From assembly GCF_014650815.1 (NCBI RefSeq), contig NZ_BMVR01000014.1, forward strand, positions 62,001 through 126,000: 64,000 nucleotides of DNA. The letters run 5' to 3'. Positions 46,220-55,758 of the stretch are shown in pieces. The translations under genes were made by a program, and so were the position numbers. The notes beneath the pieces are model-generated. The model ran no database searches and was not told the origin of the DNA. It saw only the letters and a list, made by a program, of their open reading frames with translations. Source of the stretch: Streptomyces flavofungini (lineage in GTDB: Bacteria; Actinomycetota; Actinomycetes; Streptomycetales; Streptomycetaceae). Position 1 is the first letter of the stretch; each line of letters begins with the position of its first letter.

Positions 46220-46540
46220 TCAGGGGCGGTTCCACGTCAGCCGGACGGTGAAGTTCACTTCTGCGGTGCCCTTGGCGATGATCACCCCGGTCTCACCGCC
46301 CATCTTCAGGCCGAACTCCAGCTCCGCCGCGTCCGGACCGAGCTCACGCATGGTGTCGGCTACCCGCGAGAGCGTCGGCCTGACCTGGTCAAGCGCCTCT
46401 TCCAGCGACACCCGGGTCCGGGCCAGCACGCCGTCCCCGGCGGCCAGTTCGAGGTCCGTGGCGTTCGCGTCGACGTCGACCTCGAACACGGCGGCCCCCT
46501 CATGGCCGTCACCGAGCCTCATCGTCAACTGCTGTGGCAC
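46220..46540 (-). CDS. Trypco1 (trypsin-co-occurring) domain protein, CU044_2847 family
   Basis: The protein has 106 residues. The sequence LEEALDQVRPTLSRVADTM, the GPDAAELEFGLKMGGETG stretch, and the ending AKGTAEVNFTVRLTW are typical of the Trypco1/CU044_2847 family. This domain occurs next to trypsin-like peptidases and STAND NTPases in predicted conflict systems. It could be a regulator, substrate or sensor of the adjacent protease. GTG 46540 follows GGAGGA. Its stop is four bases from the ATG of the fusion protein, so the two are one operon and likely made in matched amounts. No signal peptide or membrane segment is seen. Confidence 0.82.
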   Translation of the reverse strand: MPQQLTMRLGDGHEGAAVFEVDVDANATDLELAAGDGVLARTRVSLEEALDQVRPTLSRVADTMRELGPDAAELEFGLKMGGETGVIIAKGTAEVNFTVRLTWNRP

Positions 46541-47014
46541 AGCTCGTCCTCCCGCTCAGGGCCGCACACCCCACTGGCGGCCGCCGACGCCATCCATCCT
46601 GGGTGAACGCGCCCTGCCCCGTAGGCATATTCGGGGGATCGGGGAACATTCACGGCGCGCTCGGCGGGTGCGGGCGCCCGGCACCGGTCGCCGTCCGGGA
46701 ATCGGCCTGCGCCGCGCTCTTCGCAACGTTGGCAATCGGCCGACCGAAGATTCGCAGGACTTGACAGCTGTCCAGCATTGATGGCACTCCGTGCCAGTGC
46801 CAGGGTCTCAGTGTGACCCGCCGGACGCTCTGCCAAGGGGGGAGCGGCGCCGACCGTCGGGCCGGTGGGGGCTGGTCGCGCCGTTCCCCGTGCCCCCGAC
46901 CGGGTTCGTCCCTCACTCAGACCCCGCGCCCGCAACGGACCCTCTCAGCCCCGCTCCCGTCAGTCATGCCCCTGCTGCCGTCAGTCATGCCCCTGCTCCC
47001 GTCAGGAGGACCCG
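46541..47014. promoter_or_regulatory. Divergent region between the Trypco1 operon and aceB
   Basis: These 474 bases hold no convincing gene. They contain the palindrome GACAGCTGTC (46763-46772), overlapping a possible -35 TTGACA, and the dyad TGGCAC-TCC-GTGCCA (about 46781-46795). Two direct repeats of GTCAGTCATGCCCCTGCT lie around 46957-46995, just ahead of the aceB ribosome site AGGAGGA. Either dyad could be an operator for the right-hand or left-hand operon. Confidence 0.45.
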
Positions 47015-48773
<1,759 letters not shown>

Positions 48774-48777
<4 letters not shown>

Positions 48778-49643
48778 GCGGGGGCATCCGGCGCGTCGGT
48801 GTGGTCGGCGGCGGGCAGATGGGGGCGGGCATCGCCGAGGTGTGTGCGCGGGCCGGGCTGGACACGGTGGTGTGCGAGGTCGACGCGGTGGCCTCGCGGG
48901 CGGCGCGGGACCGGGTGACGTCGTCGTTCGAGCGGGCGGTGGGGCGCGGCAAGCTGGAGGCGGGCGCGGCGCGGGACGCCCTTGCGCGGATGGCCTTCAC
49001 CGGCAGTCTGGACGACCTGGCCGACCGGCAGTTGGTCGTCGAGGCCGTCGTGGAGAACGCGGCCGCGAAGACCGAGGTCTTCACCACCCTCGACAAGATC
49101 GTCGAGGATCCCGGGGCGATCCTGGCCACCAACACCTCCTCCCTTCCCGTCATGCGCCTGGGCATGACGACCGGCCGCGCGGACCGGGTCGTGGGTCTGC
49201 ACTTCTTCAACCCCGTCCCCGTACTGCCGCTGGTGGAGGTCGTGACGTCCCTGCACACGTCCGCCGAGACGGTCGCGGCGGTCGAGGACTTCGCGACCCG
49301 CGCCCTGCGCAAGACGGTGATCCGCTCCCAGGACCGGGCCGGTTTCGTCGTCAACGCCCTCCTCGTTCCTTATCTGTTGGCGGCGATCCGGATGGCGGAG
49401 TCCGGCTTCGCCTCGCCCGCCGACATCGACGCGGGCATGGAGCTGGGCTGCGCGCATCCCATGGGCCCGCTCAAGCTCGCGGACCTGATCGGCCTGGACA
49501 CCGTCGCCTCGATCGCGGAGTCCCTGTACGACGAGTTCAAGGAGCCGCTGTACGCCCCTCCCCCGCTGCTCCAGCGCATGGTGGAAGCCGGATTGCTCGG
49601 CCGCAAGGCGGGCCGCGGCTTCCACACGTACGACCAGGGCTGA
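48774..49643 (+). CDS. 3-hydroxybutyryl-CoA dehydrogenase
   Basis: The protein has 289 residues. The NAD-binding Rossmann motif is GVVGGGQMGAGIAEV, the catalytic His lies in GLHFFNPVPVLPLVEVV, and the C-terminal domain (DRAGFVVNALLVPYLLAAIR, GCAHPMGPLKLADLIGLD) is typical of the short 3-hydroxyacyl-CoA dehydrogenases. It interconverts acetoacetyl-CoA and 3-hydroxybutyryl-CoA in fatty acid or polyhydroxybutyrate metabolism. ATG overlaps the aceB stop (ATGA). Pairing with malate synthase is common in streptomycetes and fits C2/fatty-acid use. Confidence 0.93.
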
Positions 49644-49655
49644 GGGGCCCGGGAG

Positions 49656-49689
49656 CGGGCGGCCCGGGCTGAGGGGCCCGGGCCGCCCG
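49656..49689. terminator. Strong GC hairpin between convergent genes
   Basis: CGGGCGGCCCGGG is followed by an 8-base loop and its exact complement, a 13-base-pair stem 13 bases after the dehydrogenase stop. No T-run follows on either strand, which is usual for Streptomyces. It probably stops transcription from both sides. Confidence 0.7.
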
Positions 49690-49691
49690 AC

Positions 49692-49754
49692 ATCTCTAAG
49701 GCACCGCTCGGAATCTCCACGACACCGCTCGGTGTCTCTACGACATCGCTCGGC
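49692..49754. repeat. Three 21-base tandem repeats across the reductase stop codon
   Basis: ATCTCTAAGGCACCGCTCGGA, ATCTCCACGACACCGCTCGG and GTCTCTACGACATCGCTCGG are degenerate copies (units start 49692, 49713, 49734). The third covers the last codons and stop of the reductase, so the outer two are duplicates of a gene end. Confidence 0.75.
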
Positions 49755-51033
49755 CCACTGCTGCCGCAGTTCCTCCTCCGAGGCTCGCGAGGTGGCCCTT
49801 GAGGCTGAACCCCGGTGCGGCCACGTCCCCCGGTCTCACCTGGCCGCCGTTGTCGAGCAGTCGGCGGGCCGCGAGGTGGTCGCCGGTCCGGTTCACGGAC
49901 TCGACCGCCCGCAGATCCTCCCCGCGGAAGAGGAGCACCGAGAACGCGTCGGGGTCGTCGCCGAGGACCATCTCCGTGTCGTGCCCGTCGTCATGTCCCG
50001 CGATCTGCACGGTCGTTGAGTACTGATCGCTCCAGAACCAGGGCAGTTCGTCGTAGTGGGCACGGGGCGCCCCGGTCAGCCGTTCGGCGACGAGCCGGGC
50101 GTGGCCGACGGCGTTCTGCACGGATTCGAGCCGCAGTCGCTTCCCGGACCGCACCTGCGGGAACGCCGCGCAGTCACCGATGGCGGAGATGTGCGGATCA
50201 CCAGTCAGCAGGCGGGCGTCGACAGTGATGCCGTCGCCGACGGGAAGTCCCGCCGCGGCGGCCAGTTCCGTGCGCGGGGCGACACCGACGCCGATCAGGA
50301 CCAGGTCGGCGGGCAGGCGAAGGCCGTCGGCCAGCTCCACGGCCGCCACGCCGCCGTGCCGGTCGCCGTGCAACGCCACGACACGCTGACCGAAAAGCAA
50401 CTGCGCGCCCTCCCTTCGATGCAGGCGAGTGACATGCTCGGCGGTCCGCACCGAGACGGCCCGTGCGAGCGGCCGCTCGAGGGCTTCGACGACGGTCACC
50501 GCACAGCCCGACTCCCTTGCCACCGCGGCGAATTCGAGCCCGATGAACCCGGCCCCGACCACCACCGCGCACCGGGCGGCGGCGAGCGAGGCGCGCAGCG
50601 CGGCGGCATCCCGCGCGGTACGCAGGGTGTGGACGCCGCGCAGCTCGGCACCCGGCACGTCGAGGGTGCGCGGGCGGGCCCCGGTGGCCAGGACGAGATG
50701 CCCGTAGTCGTACGTCGAGCCGTCGCCGAGGCGGACCGTGCGGGCGGCCGGGTCGATCCGGGTCACGGTGCCGCCGACCAGGTCGATCGACTGGCGTACG
50801 TAGTACGTGGCGGGCCGCAGCCAGAGCTCCTCCTCGCCCTTGGCGTGCCCGTCGCTCTTGAGGTACGCCTTGGACAGCGGCGGGCGTTCGTAGGGGAGGG
50901 CGTCCTCGGCGCTGATGAGGGTGACGCGGCCCCGGTAGCCGTGGTCGCGCAGGGACGCCGCTGTCTGGTAGCCGCCCTGCCCGGCGCCCACGATGACGAC
51001 GGACGCGGGCTGCGCGTCCGTTTCGGCCGTCAT
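49738..51033 (-). CDS. NAD(P)H-ferredoxin reductase (FAD)
   Basis: The protein has 431 residues. FAD-binding motif VIVGAGQGGYQTAASL, NAD(P)-binding motif VVVGAGFIGLEFAAV and the second FAD motif around ISAIGDCAAF are all present, as in putidaredoxin-reductase-type enzymes. It would pass electrons from NAD(P)H to the [2Fe-2S] ferredoxin encoded directly upstream, whose stop TGA overlaps this ATG by one base. Such pairs usually serve a cytochrome P450 or an oxygenase, but none is in the window. No signal or membrane segment is seen. Confidence 0.92.
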   Translation of the reverse strand: MTAETDAQPASVVIVGAGQGGYQTAASLRDHGYRGRVTLISAEDALPYERPPLSKAYLKSDGHAKGEEELWLRPATYYVRQSIDLVGGTVTRIDPAARTVRLGDGSTYDYGHLVLATGARPRTLDVPGAELRGVHTLRTARDAAALRASLAAARCAVVVGAGFIGLEFAAVARESGCAVTVVEALERPLARAVSVRTAEHVTRLHRREGAQLLFGQRVVALHGDRHGGVAAVELADGLRLPADLVLIGVGVAPRTELAAAAGLPVGDGITVDARLLTGDPHISAIGDCAAFPQVRSGKRLRLESVQNAVGHARLVAERLTGAPRAHYDELPWFWSDQYSTTVQIAGHDDGHDTEMVLGDDPDAFSVLLFRGEDLRAVESVNRTGDHLAARRLLDNGGQVRPGDVAAPGFSLKGHLASLGGGTAAAVGRAMS

Positions 51034-51356
51034 CACTTCTGCCGTTCGGGGAGGTGGACGATCAGGCCGTCCAGGGCTTCGGTCACCGTGAGCTGGCAGC
51101 TCAGGCGGCTGCCCGGGCGGCGCGGGCAGGCGGTGAAGTCGAGCAGGTCGTCCTCGTCGGGCCGCGCCGGCTCCAGCCGGTCGAGGGTGGTGTCGTCCAC
51201 GTAGACGTGGCAGGTGGCGCACTGCGCGTTGCCCGCGCACTGGGCGACGATGCCGTCGACGTCGTTGAAGACGGCGCCGCGCATGACGCTCGTACCGGAG
51301 GGGACGTCGACGGTACGCGCGGTGCCGTCGACGGCGACGTAGGTGATTTTGGGCAT
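51033..51356 (-). CDS. [2Fe-2S] ferredoxin
   Basis: The protein has 107 residues with cluster ligands in CAGNAQCATC (C-x5-C-x2-C) and a fourth Cys in SCQL, the adrenodoxin/putidaredoxin pattern. It carries electrons from the reductase encoded downstream to an unknown oxygenase. ATG 51356 follows GAGGAG; the open frame to 51407 is a shadow extension. The promoter should lie in 51357-51615, which holds no other feature I can name. Confidence 0.92.
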   Translation of the reverse strand: MPKITYVAVDGTARTVDVPSGTSVMRGAVFNDVDGIVAQCAGNAQCATCHVYVDDTTLDRLEPARPDEDDLLDFTACPRRPGSRLSCQLTVTEALDGLIVHLPERQK

Positions 51357-51617
51357 GACGGAACTCCTCGGTGGCGTCCGGCGGCGCGCGAGGGCGCACG
51401 GCGGCACGGATGCCGGTCACGTGAGAAAGGGATGCGGAATGCGGTACGTGTGGATGATGCTGCCGTTGGCCGGTGGGGGACGCGTCACCCCTGCCGACTC
51501 GCCATCGCCCACTGACCGTTGGGACACGCGACGTCCTGGGTCAGGGCTGTGGCAGCGGGCTGGACAGTACCAGAGGAGTTCGCGGAGGGTCCACCGCGCC
51601 CGCGACGGGGCGGGCTA

Positions 51618-51634
51618 GAGCCTGTCTGACAAAT
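51618..51634 (+). repeat. Left terminal inverted repeat of the IS5-family element
   Basis: GAGCCTGTCTGACAAAT; the first 15 bases match the right end exactly as inverted complement. It follows the TA duplication at 51616-51617. Confidence 0.9.
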
Positions 51635-51636
51635 GA

Positions 51637-52527
51637 TCACCTGGCCGTTTCGCGGAGCCAGAGAATCAGGGAGGCTAGGACGACTCCCGCGCGGTAGCGG
51701 TCCGCGAGCTTGTCGAACCTGGTTGCGATCGCACGGAACTGCTTGAGGCGAGCGAAGCATCGTTCGACCACGTTGCGGTCGCTATAGATCTCCCTGCCAA
51801 AGGCGGGTGGCCGGCCACCGAAGCGCCCCCTGCGTCGACGGTTGGCCACCTGGTCGCGGCGCTCGGGGATCGTGGCGGCGATGCCCCGACGCCTCAGCAG
51901 ATGACGGATGGCCCTGCTGGAGTAGGCCTTGTCACCCAGCACACGGTCCGGTGTCGTGCGCGGGCGGCCCGTGCCGACGCGCGGGGTGCGGACCCCGTCG
52001 AGGACATCGGCGAACGCGGTGGCGTCGTTGACGTTTCCGGGTGTGAGCACGATCGACAGCGGCAGTCCCCGGCCGTCGACGGCGAGATGGACCTTGGTGG
52101 TCAGCCCGCCCCGGGACCGACCGAGTGCCTGATGCGCCTGCGAGCGGCCCGGATCTTCCAGTTCGTCCCTGTCTGCGTCCCCCTTTTACGGGCGCCCGCG
52201 GCGTGCTGGTGGGCCCGGTTGATCGTGGAGTCAACGGCGACGATCCACTCCACCCGGCCCCCCGCGTCATCATGGACCTGGACATGCTCCAGCAGCTTCG
52301 CCCACGTGCCATCGGCCTCCCAGCGGGCGAACCCGCTCGTAGACGGTCTGCCACGGCCCATACCGCTCGGGCAGGTCGCGCCAAGGAGCCCCGGTCCGTA
52401 GCCGCCACAGCACGCCGTGGACCACCTGCCGGTGATCACGCCACGGACGGCCCCGTCCGTCCACCTGGGGCAAAAGGGGCTCTATCCGCCCCCATGCCGC
52501 ATCCGTCAACTCACCTCGACCTGTCAC
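51637..52527 (-). pseudogene. IS5-family DDE transposase in three frames (one slippage site, one probable lesion)
   Basis: GTG 52527 opens a frame with the IS5 N-terminal domain (LTDAAWGRIEPLLPQVDGRG, GAPWRDLPERYGPW). At 52332-52334 an extra G (GGG where two are needed) breaks VYER from FARWEADGTW. The middle part carries the first catalytic Asp (AVDSTINRAHQHAAGAR). At 52179-52187 the run AAAAGGGGG allows a -1 shift into GDADRDELEDPGRSQAHQAL and the C-terminal part with the second Asp (LGDKAYSS) and Glu (VERCFARLKQFR). The -1 site is the usual two-frame expression of this group. The first break looks like damage or a read error, so the copy may be inactive. Confidence 0.85.
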
Positions 52528-52563
52528 AAGATCAATTATCAGACCGGCTATAGAGTCCTGCCC

Positions 52564-53193
52564 GTGGTGAATCATCAGGACGAGACCAGGACGGCCTACG
52601 ACGGAGTCGTCGAGCTGTACGCATCGCTGTTCGCAAACCGGCTGGAGACACAGCCTTTCTCCCGGACCATGATCGGCACCTTCGCCGAACTGGTGCGCGC
52701 GACGGGCAACCCGCGGGCAGCGGACGTCGGGTGCGGTCCCGGACATCTGACAGCCATGCTGCACGAACTGGGCCTGGACGCCTTCGGACTCGACCTCGCC
52801 CCCGGCATGATCGACCACGCCCGGCAGGCCCATCCGGCGCTGCGCTTCCAGGAGGCGCGGATGGAATCCCTGCCGATCGAGGACGCCGCGCTCGGCGGCG
52901 TACTGGCCCACTACTCGATGATCCACACCCCTCCGGGAGAACTGCCGGAGCTGCTCGCCGAGCAGGCACGCGTCCTGGCGCCGGATGGCCTGCTCCTGGT
53001 CTCCTTCTTCGGGACCGACGAACAAGAACCGGTCCGCTTCGACCACAAGGTGGCACCTGCCTACAGCTGGCCGGCGGATCGCCTCGCCGAACTGCTGGCC
53101 GACGCCGGGCTCGTTCCCTTCGCCCGGTTGCTCCACGATCCAGCCTCCGAAAGGGGCTTCCTCGACGCCCATCTGCTGGCCCGCCGTTCGTAG
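52564..53193 (+). CDS. Class I methyltransferase, passenger gene of the IS element
   Basis: The protein has 209 residues: SAM motif I AADVGCGPGHLTAMLHELGL, the acidic end of strand 2 in GLDLAPGMIDHARQ, and the post-I region LLAEQARVLAPDGLLLVSFF, as in Methyltransf_11/25 enzymes. The start is GTG 52564 (or 52567). TATAGA at 52549-52554 is placed so that transcription could begin at or near the GTG, suggesting a leaderless message. The gene is divergent from the transposase, 36 bases from its start, and wholly inside the inverted repeats. The substrate is unknown. A selectable activity such as drug or self-DNA modification would explain carriage, but nothing in the sequence shows it. Confidence 0.88.
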   Translation: MVNHQDETRTAYDGVVELYASLFANRLETQPFSRTMIGTFAELVRATGNPRAADVGCGPGHLTAMLHELGLDAFGLDLAPGMIDHARQAHPALRFQEARMESLPIEDAALGGVLAHYSMIHTPPGELPELLAEQARVLAPDGLLLVSFFGTDEQEPVRFDHKVAPAYSWPADRLAELLADAGLVPFARLLHDPASERGFLDAHLLARRS

Positions 53194-53272
53194 GCCCTGC
53201 CCGGTAATCCCCGCCGGACGGTCGGCGCACCTCCCGATTGCCAACTCAGCCGAACCTCGCTGATTGGACGGG

Positions 53273-53289
53273 AATTGTCAGACAGGCTC
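53273..53289 (-). repeat. Right terminal inverted repeat of the IS5-family element
   Basis: Read on the minus strand it is GAGCCTGTCTGACAATT, identical to the left end for 15 bases. The TA at 53290-53291 follows. Confidence 0.9.
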
Positions 53290-54218
53290 TAGGACGGCTG
53301 CCGCCTGCGTCCGCGGCGCGGGTCGGGCAGGCGGTGCGTCATGAACGGCCTGCTGGTGATGAACTCGCGGAACTTCAGGGCTGCTTCGGACAGGTACGTG
53401 TCGCGGTTCCGCACCAGGGTGAGCACCCGGTGGCAGTCGGGCACAGCCAGGTGCACCCAGGCGACCGGGACGACCGTCTCCGTACCGGCCTGGCGGGAGA
53501 TCGCCGGGATGAGGCCGATGCCGAGACCCGCGCTGATCATGTCCTGGCTGGCGCCCGGCTCGTCGCCCTCGCAGGACAGCACCGGCGTGAGCCCTTCGGA
53601 CGCGAACAGCCGGTCGAGGAGGGCGCGTTGCCAGTGGCCGACGCGCGTGGTGACGAACGGCTCGTCGGCGATCTCGGGGATCGTCACGCTCTCCCGCCCG
53701 TCGAGCCAGTGCCCGCGCGGCACCGCGAGCAGCACCTCCTCGCGGGCCAGCTCGACCGACTCCAGGTCGGCGCCGGTCAGCGGCTGTGAGGCCACGCAGA
53801 AGTCGACCTCCCCGGCGCGCAGCTGGCGGTCCATCTCGTCCGCGGTCGACTGGAAGAGCCGCACGTCGGCGCGGGGGTGCGTGGCCCGGAAGCTGCCCAG
53901 GACATGCGTGATCGTCAGCAAGGTCTCGGAGGCGACGCTGACCCGGCCGAGCCCCGTGTCCCGGGCGTCCCGCAGGGCCCTGCGGCCGTCGTCGAGCTCG
54001 CTCAGGGCGCGGTCGACGTGGCGCAGGAATATCGCCCCGTACTGGTTGAGCCGGATGCGGCGGCCCTGCCGGTCGAAGAGCGGCGAGCCGAGGTCCGCCT
54101 CCAGGCGCGCGATGGTGCGGCTCAGCGAGGGCTGGGCGACGCGCAGTTCCTCGGCGGCGCGGCTGATGTGCTCGTAGCGCGCGACGACCTGGAAGTAGCG
54201 CAACTGCAGAAGATCCAC
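53289..54218 (-). CDS. LysR-family regulator divergent from cydABDC
   Basis: The protein has 309 residues. The N-terminal winged HTH is clear (MDLLQLRYFQVVARYEHISR, AAEELRVAQPSLSRTIARLE), and the C-terminal effector domain is of periplasmic-binding type (VSVASETLLTITHVLGSFR to GLGIGLIPAISRQ). The stop TAG is formed by the TA target duplication plus the first G of the inserted IS. Without the IS the site CTAG would have given the same TAG, so the protein is unchanged. It is divergent from cydA with a 187-base shared region and is the likely regulator of that operon, or of itself. Confidence 0.9.
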   Translation of the reverse strand: MDLLQLRYFQVVARYEHISRAAEELRVAQPSLSRTIARLEADLGSPLFDRQGRRIRLNQYGAIFLRHVDRALSELDDGRRALRDARDTGLGRVSVASETLLTITHVLGSFRATHPRADVRLFQSTADEMDRQLRAGEVDFCVASQPLTGADLESVELAREEVLLAVPRGHWLDGRESVTIPEIADEPFVTTRVGHWQRALLDRLFASEGLTPVLSCEGDEPGASQDMISAGLGIGLIPAISRQAGTETVVPVAWVHLAVPDCHRVLTLVRNRDTYLSEAALKFREFITSRPFMTHRLPDPRRGRRRQPS

Positions 54219-54405
54219 GGTCCACCTTCCTTTATGCCTCTGCGGTCATCTTTACATGGCGAAACCGGTCTTGGAATGCATAAGAGATTCTCCCTACGGT
54301 CACTCGTGAGGTCACCGCACGGGTGACGGGCAACGGCGCCCGGCACCCGCACACGCGAAGCGGGGCCCCGGTCCCGTCCCCTCTCGCCCCCAGGAAGGTC
54401 GCATC

Positions 54406-55680
54406 ATGAGCGCTGCGGAGCTGGCCCGACTCCAGTTCGCGGCCACCACCGGCATCCACTGGCTGTTCGTGATCCTCACCATGGGGCTCGTCCCCCTCGT
54501 GGCGATCATGCACACCCGGGCCGCGTTCACCCGTGATCCCGCCAAGAGAGCCGTCCGGGAGCGCATGACGCGCTTCTGGGGCCAGCTCTACGTCATCAAC
54601 TACGCGGTCGGCATCGTCACCGGCCTCGTCATGGAGTTCCAGTTCGGCCTCAGCTGGAGCGGCCTCAGCAAGTTCGCGGGCAACGTCTTCGGCGCCCCGC
54701 TGGCCCTGGAGACCCTCATCGCCTTCTTCGCCGAGTCCACCTTCCTCGGCATGTGGATCTTCGGCTGGGGCCGCCTGCGCAAGGGCGTGCACGTCACGCT
54801 GATCTGGCTGGTCGCCCTCACCGCGTACGCCTCCGGGTACTGGATCCTCATCGCCAACGGCTTCATGCAGCACCCCGTCGGCTACGAAGTGCGGGACGGC
54901 GCCGCCTACTTGACCGACTTCAGCGCGCTGCTCACCAACTCGAGCGCCCTGGTCGCACTCGGCCACATCGCGCTCGCCGCGCTGACGACGGGCGGGGTCT
55001 TCGTCGCCGGGGTCAGCGCCTACCACTTCCTGCGCCGCACCCAGGAGACCGAGCTGTTCCGCGGCTCGCTGCGCCTGGGGCTCTGGGTGGCCATGGTCTC
55101 GTCCTTCTTCGTCGTCATCGTCGGCGAGCTGCAGCGGCCCGTGATCGAGCGGACGCAGCCCATGAAGGACGCGGTCCTGGAGAACAGCGGTGTAGCCGAG
55201 GTGCAGGCGCAGCTCGTCAGGGAGCACGGGCCCGGCGACTACGTGCCCTGGCAGGACACGATGCGGATCTCGATGGACGTGATGACGATCATCGGCAACA
55301 CCGTGTCCACGATCACGTTCATCGCCGTCATCCTGCTCTGGAGGAACCGCCTGATGCGCTGGCGTCCCGTCCTGTGGGTGCTGGTCGCGACGGTCCCGTT
55401 CCCCTTCATCGCCTCCGCGGGCGGCTGGGTCGTCCGCGAGGTCGGCCGCCAACCCTGGCTCGTGTACGGCGAGTTGACGGTCGACGACGCGCTCTCCCAC
55501 GTCAGCACGGCCTCACTGGCCGTGTCCTGCACCGTGTTCATCGCCGTCTTCCTCGCGTTGGCCGTGACGAACTGGACCCTCATCACGCAATTCGCCCGCC
55601 GGGGCCCGGACGCCACCCAGCTCGGCGTGACCGAGCCGCTCCCCGCCGAGGCCGAACCCGTGACCGTCGCCGTGATCTGA
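54406..55680 (+). CDS. cydA: Cytochrome bd quinol oxidase subunit I
   Basis: The protein has 424 residues with about nine membrane helices. Visible landmarks: early haem-ligand His in ATTGIHWLF, the acidic pair region LETLIAFFAESTFLGMW, the His in ALGHIALAALTTGG, and the hallmark GRQPW in VVREVGRQPWLVYGE. It oxidises quinol and reduces oxygen with high affinity in the cytoplasmic membrane. At 424 residues it is short for the family, so the Q loop is of the short type. It is the first gene of cydABDC; the upstream region 54219-54405 is shared with the divergent LysR gene. Confidence 0.95.
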   Translation: MSAAELARLQFAATTGIHWLFVILTMGLVPLVAIMHTRAAFTRDPAKRAVRERMTRFWGQLYVINYAVGIVTGLVMEFQFGLSWSGLSKFAGNVFGAPLALETLIAFFAESTFLGMWIFGWGRLRKGVHVTLIWLVALTAYASGYWILIANGFMQHPVGYEVRDGAAYLTDFSALLTNSSALVALGHIALAALTTGGVFVAGVSAYHFLRRTQETELFRGSLRLGLWVAMVSSFFVVIVGELQRPVIERTQPMKDAVLENSGVAEVQAQLVREHGPGDYVPWQDTMRISMDVMTIIGNTVSTITFIAVILLWRNRLMRWRPVLWVLVATVPFPFIASAGGWVVREVGRQPWLVYGELTVDDALSHVSTASLAVSCTVFIAVFLALAVTNWTLITQFARRGPDATQLGVTEPLPAEAEPVTVAVI

Positions 55681-55714
55681 CGCTCCCCCGCCCAGCACCT
55701 CCCTGCCCTTGTGC

Positions 55715-55742
55715 CCTTTTGCCTTTTGCCTTTTGCCTTTTG
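55715..55742 (+). repeat. Four tandem CCTTTTG units just before cydB
   Basis: Four exact copies of the 7-base unit CCTTTTG (28 bases), with a half copy ahead, end 16 bases before the cydB ATG. It is non-coding and T-rich in a GC-rich setting, and lies next to the ribosome-binding region. Confidence 0.9.
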
Positions 55743-55758
55743 AAGAGAGTTGAGCGAG

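Larger units (their letters stand above)
51618..53289. mobile_element. IS5-family transporter IS carrying a methyltransferase gene
   Basis: The ends are GAGCCTGTCTGACAA perfect 15-base inverted repeats (left 51618, right ending 53289), flanked by TA on both sides (51616-51617 and 53290-53291) within a former CTAG target. The element is 1672 bases, about twice a normal IS5 element of this group. It carries a leftward transposase and a rightward methyltransferase between the same two ends. No second transposase or internal end was found, so the passenger is inside one element and not between two. The right end completes the TAG stop of the LysR gene. Confidence 0.85.

Noticed and set aside
46813..47014. 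Upstream extension of the malate synthase gene from 46813
   Set aside because: That frame is the one used after the frameshift; its upstream part is repetitive. The true start with AGGAGGA is at 47015 in another frame.
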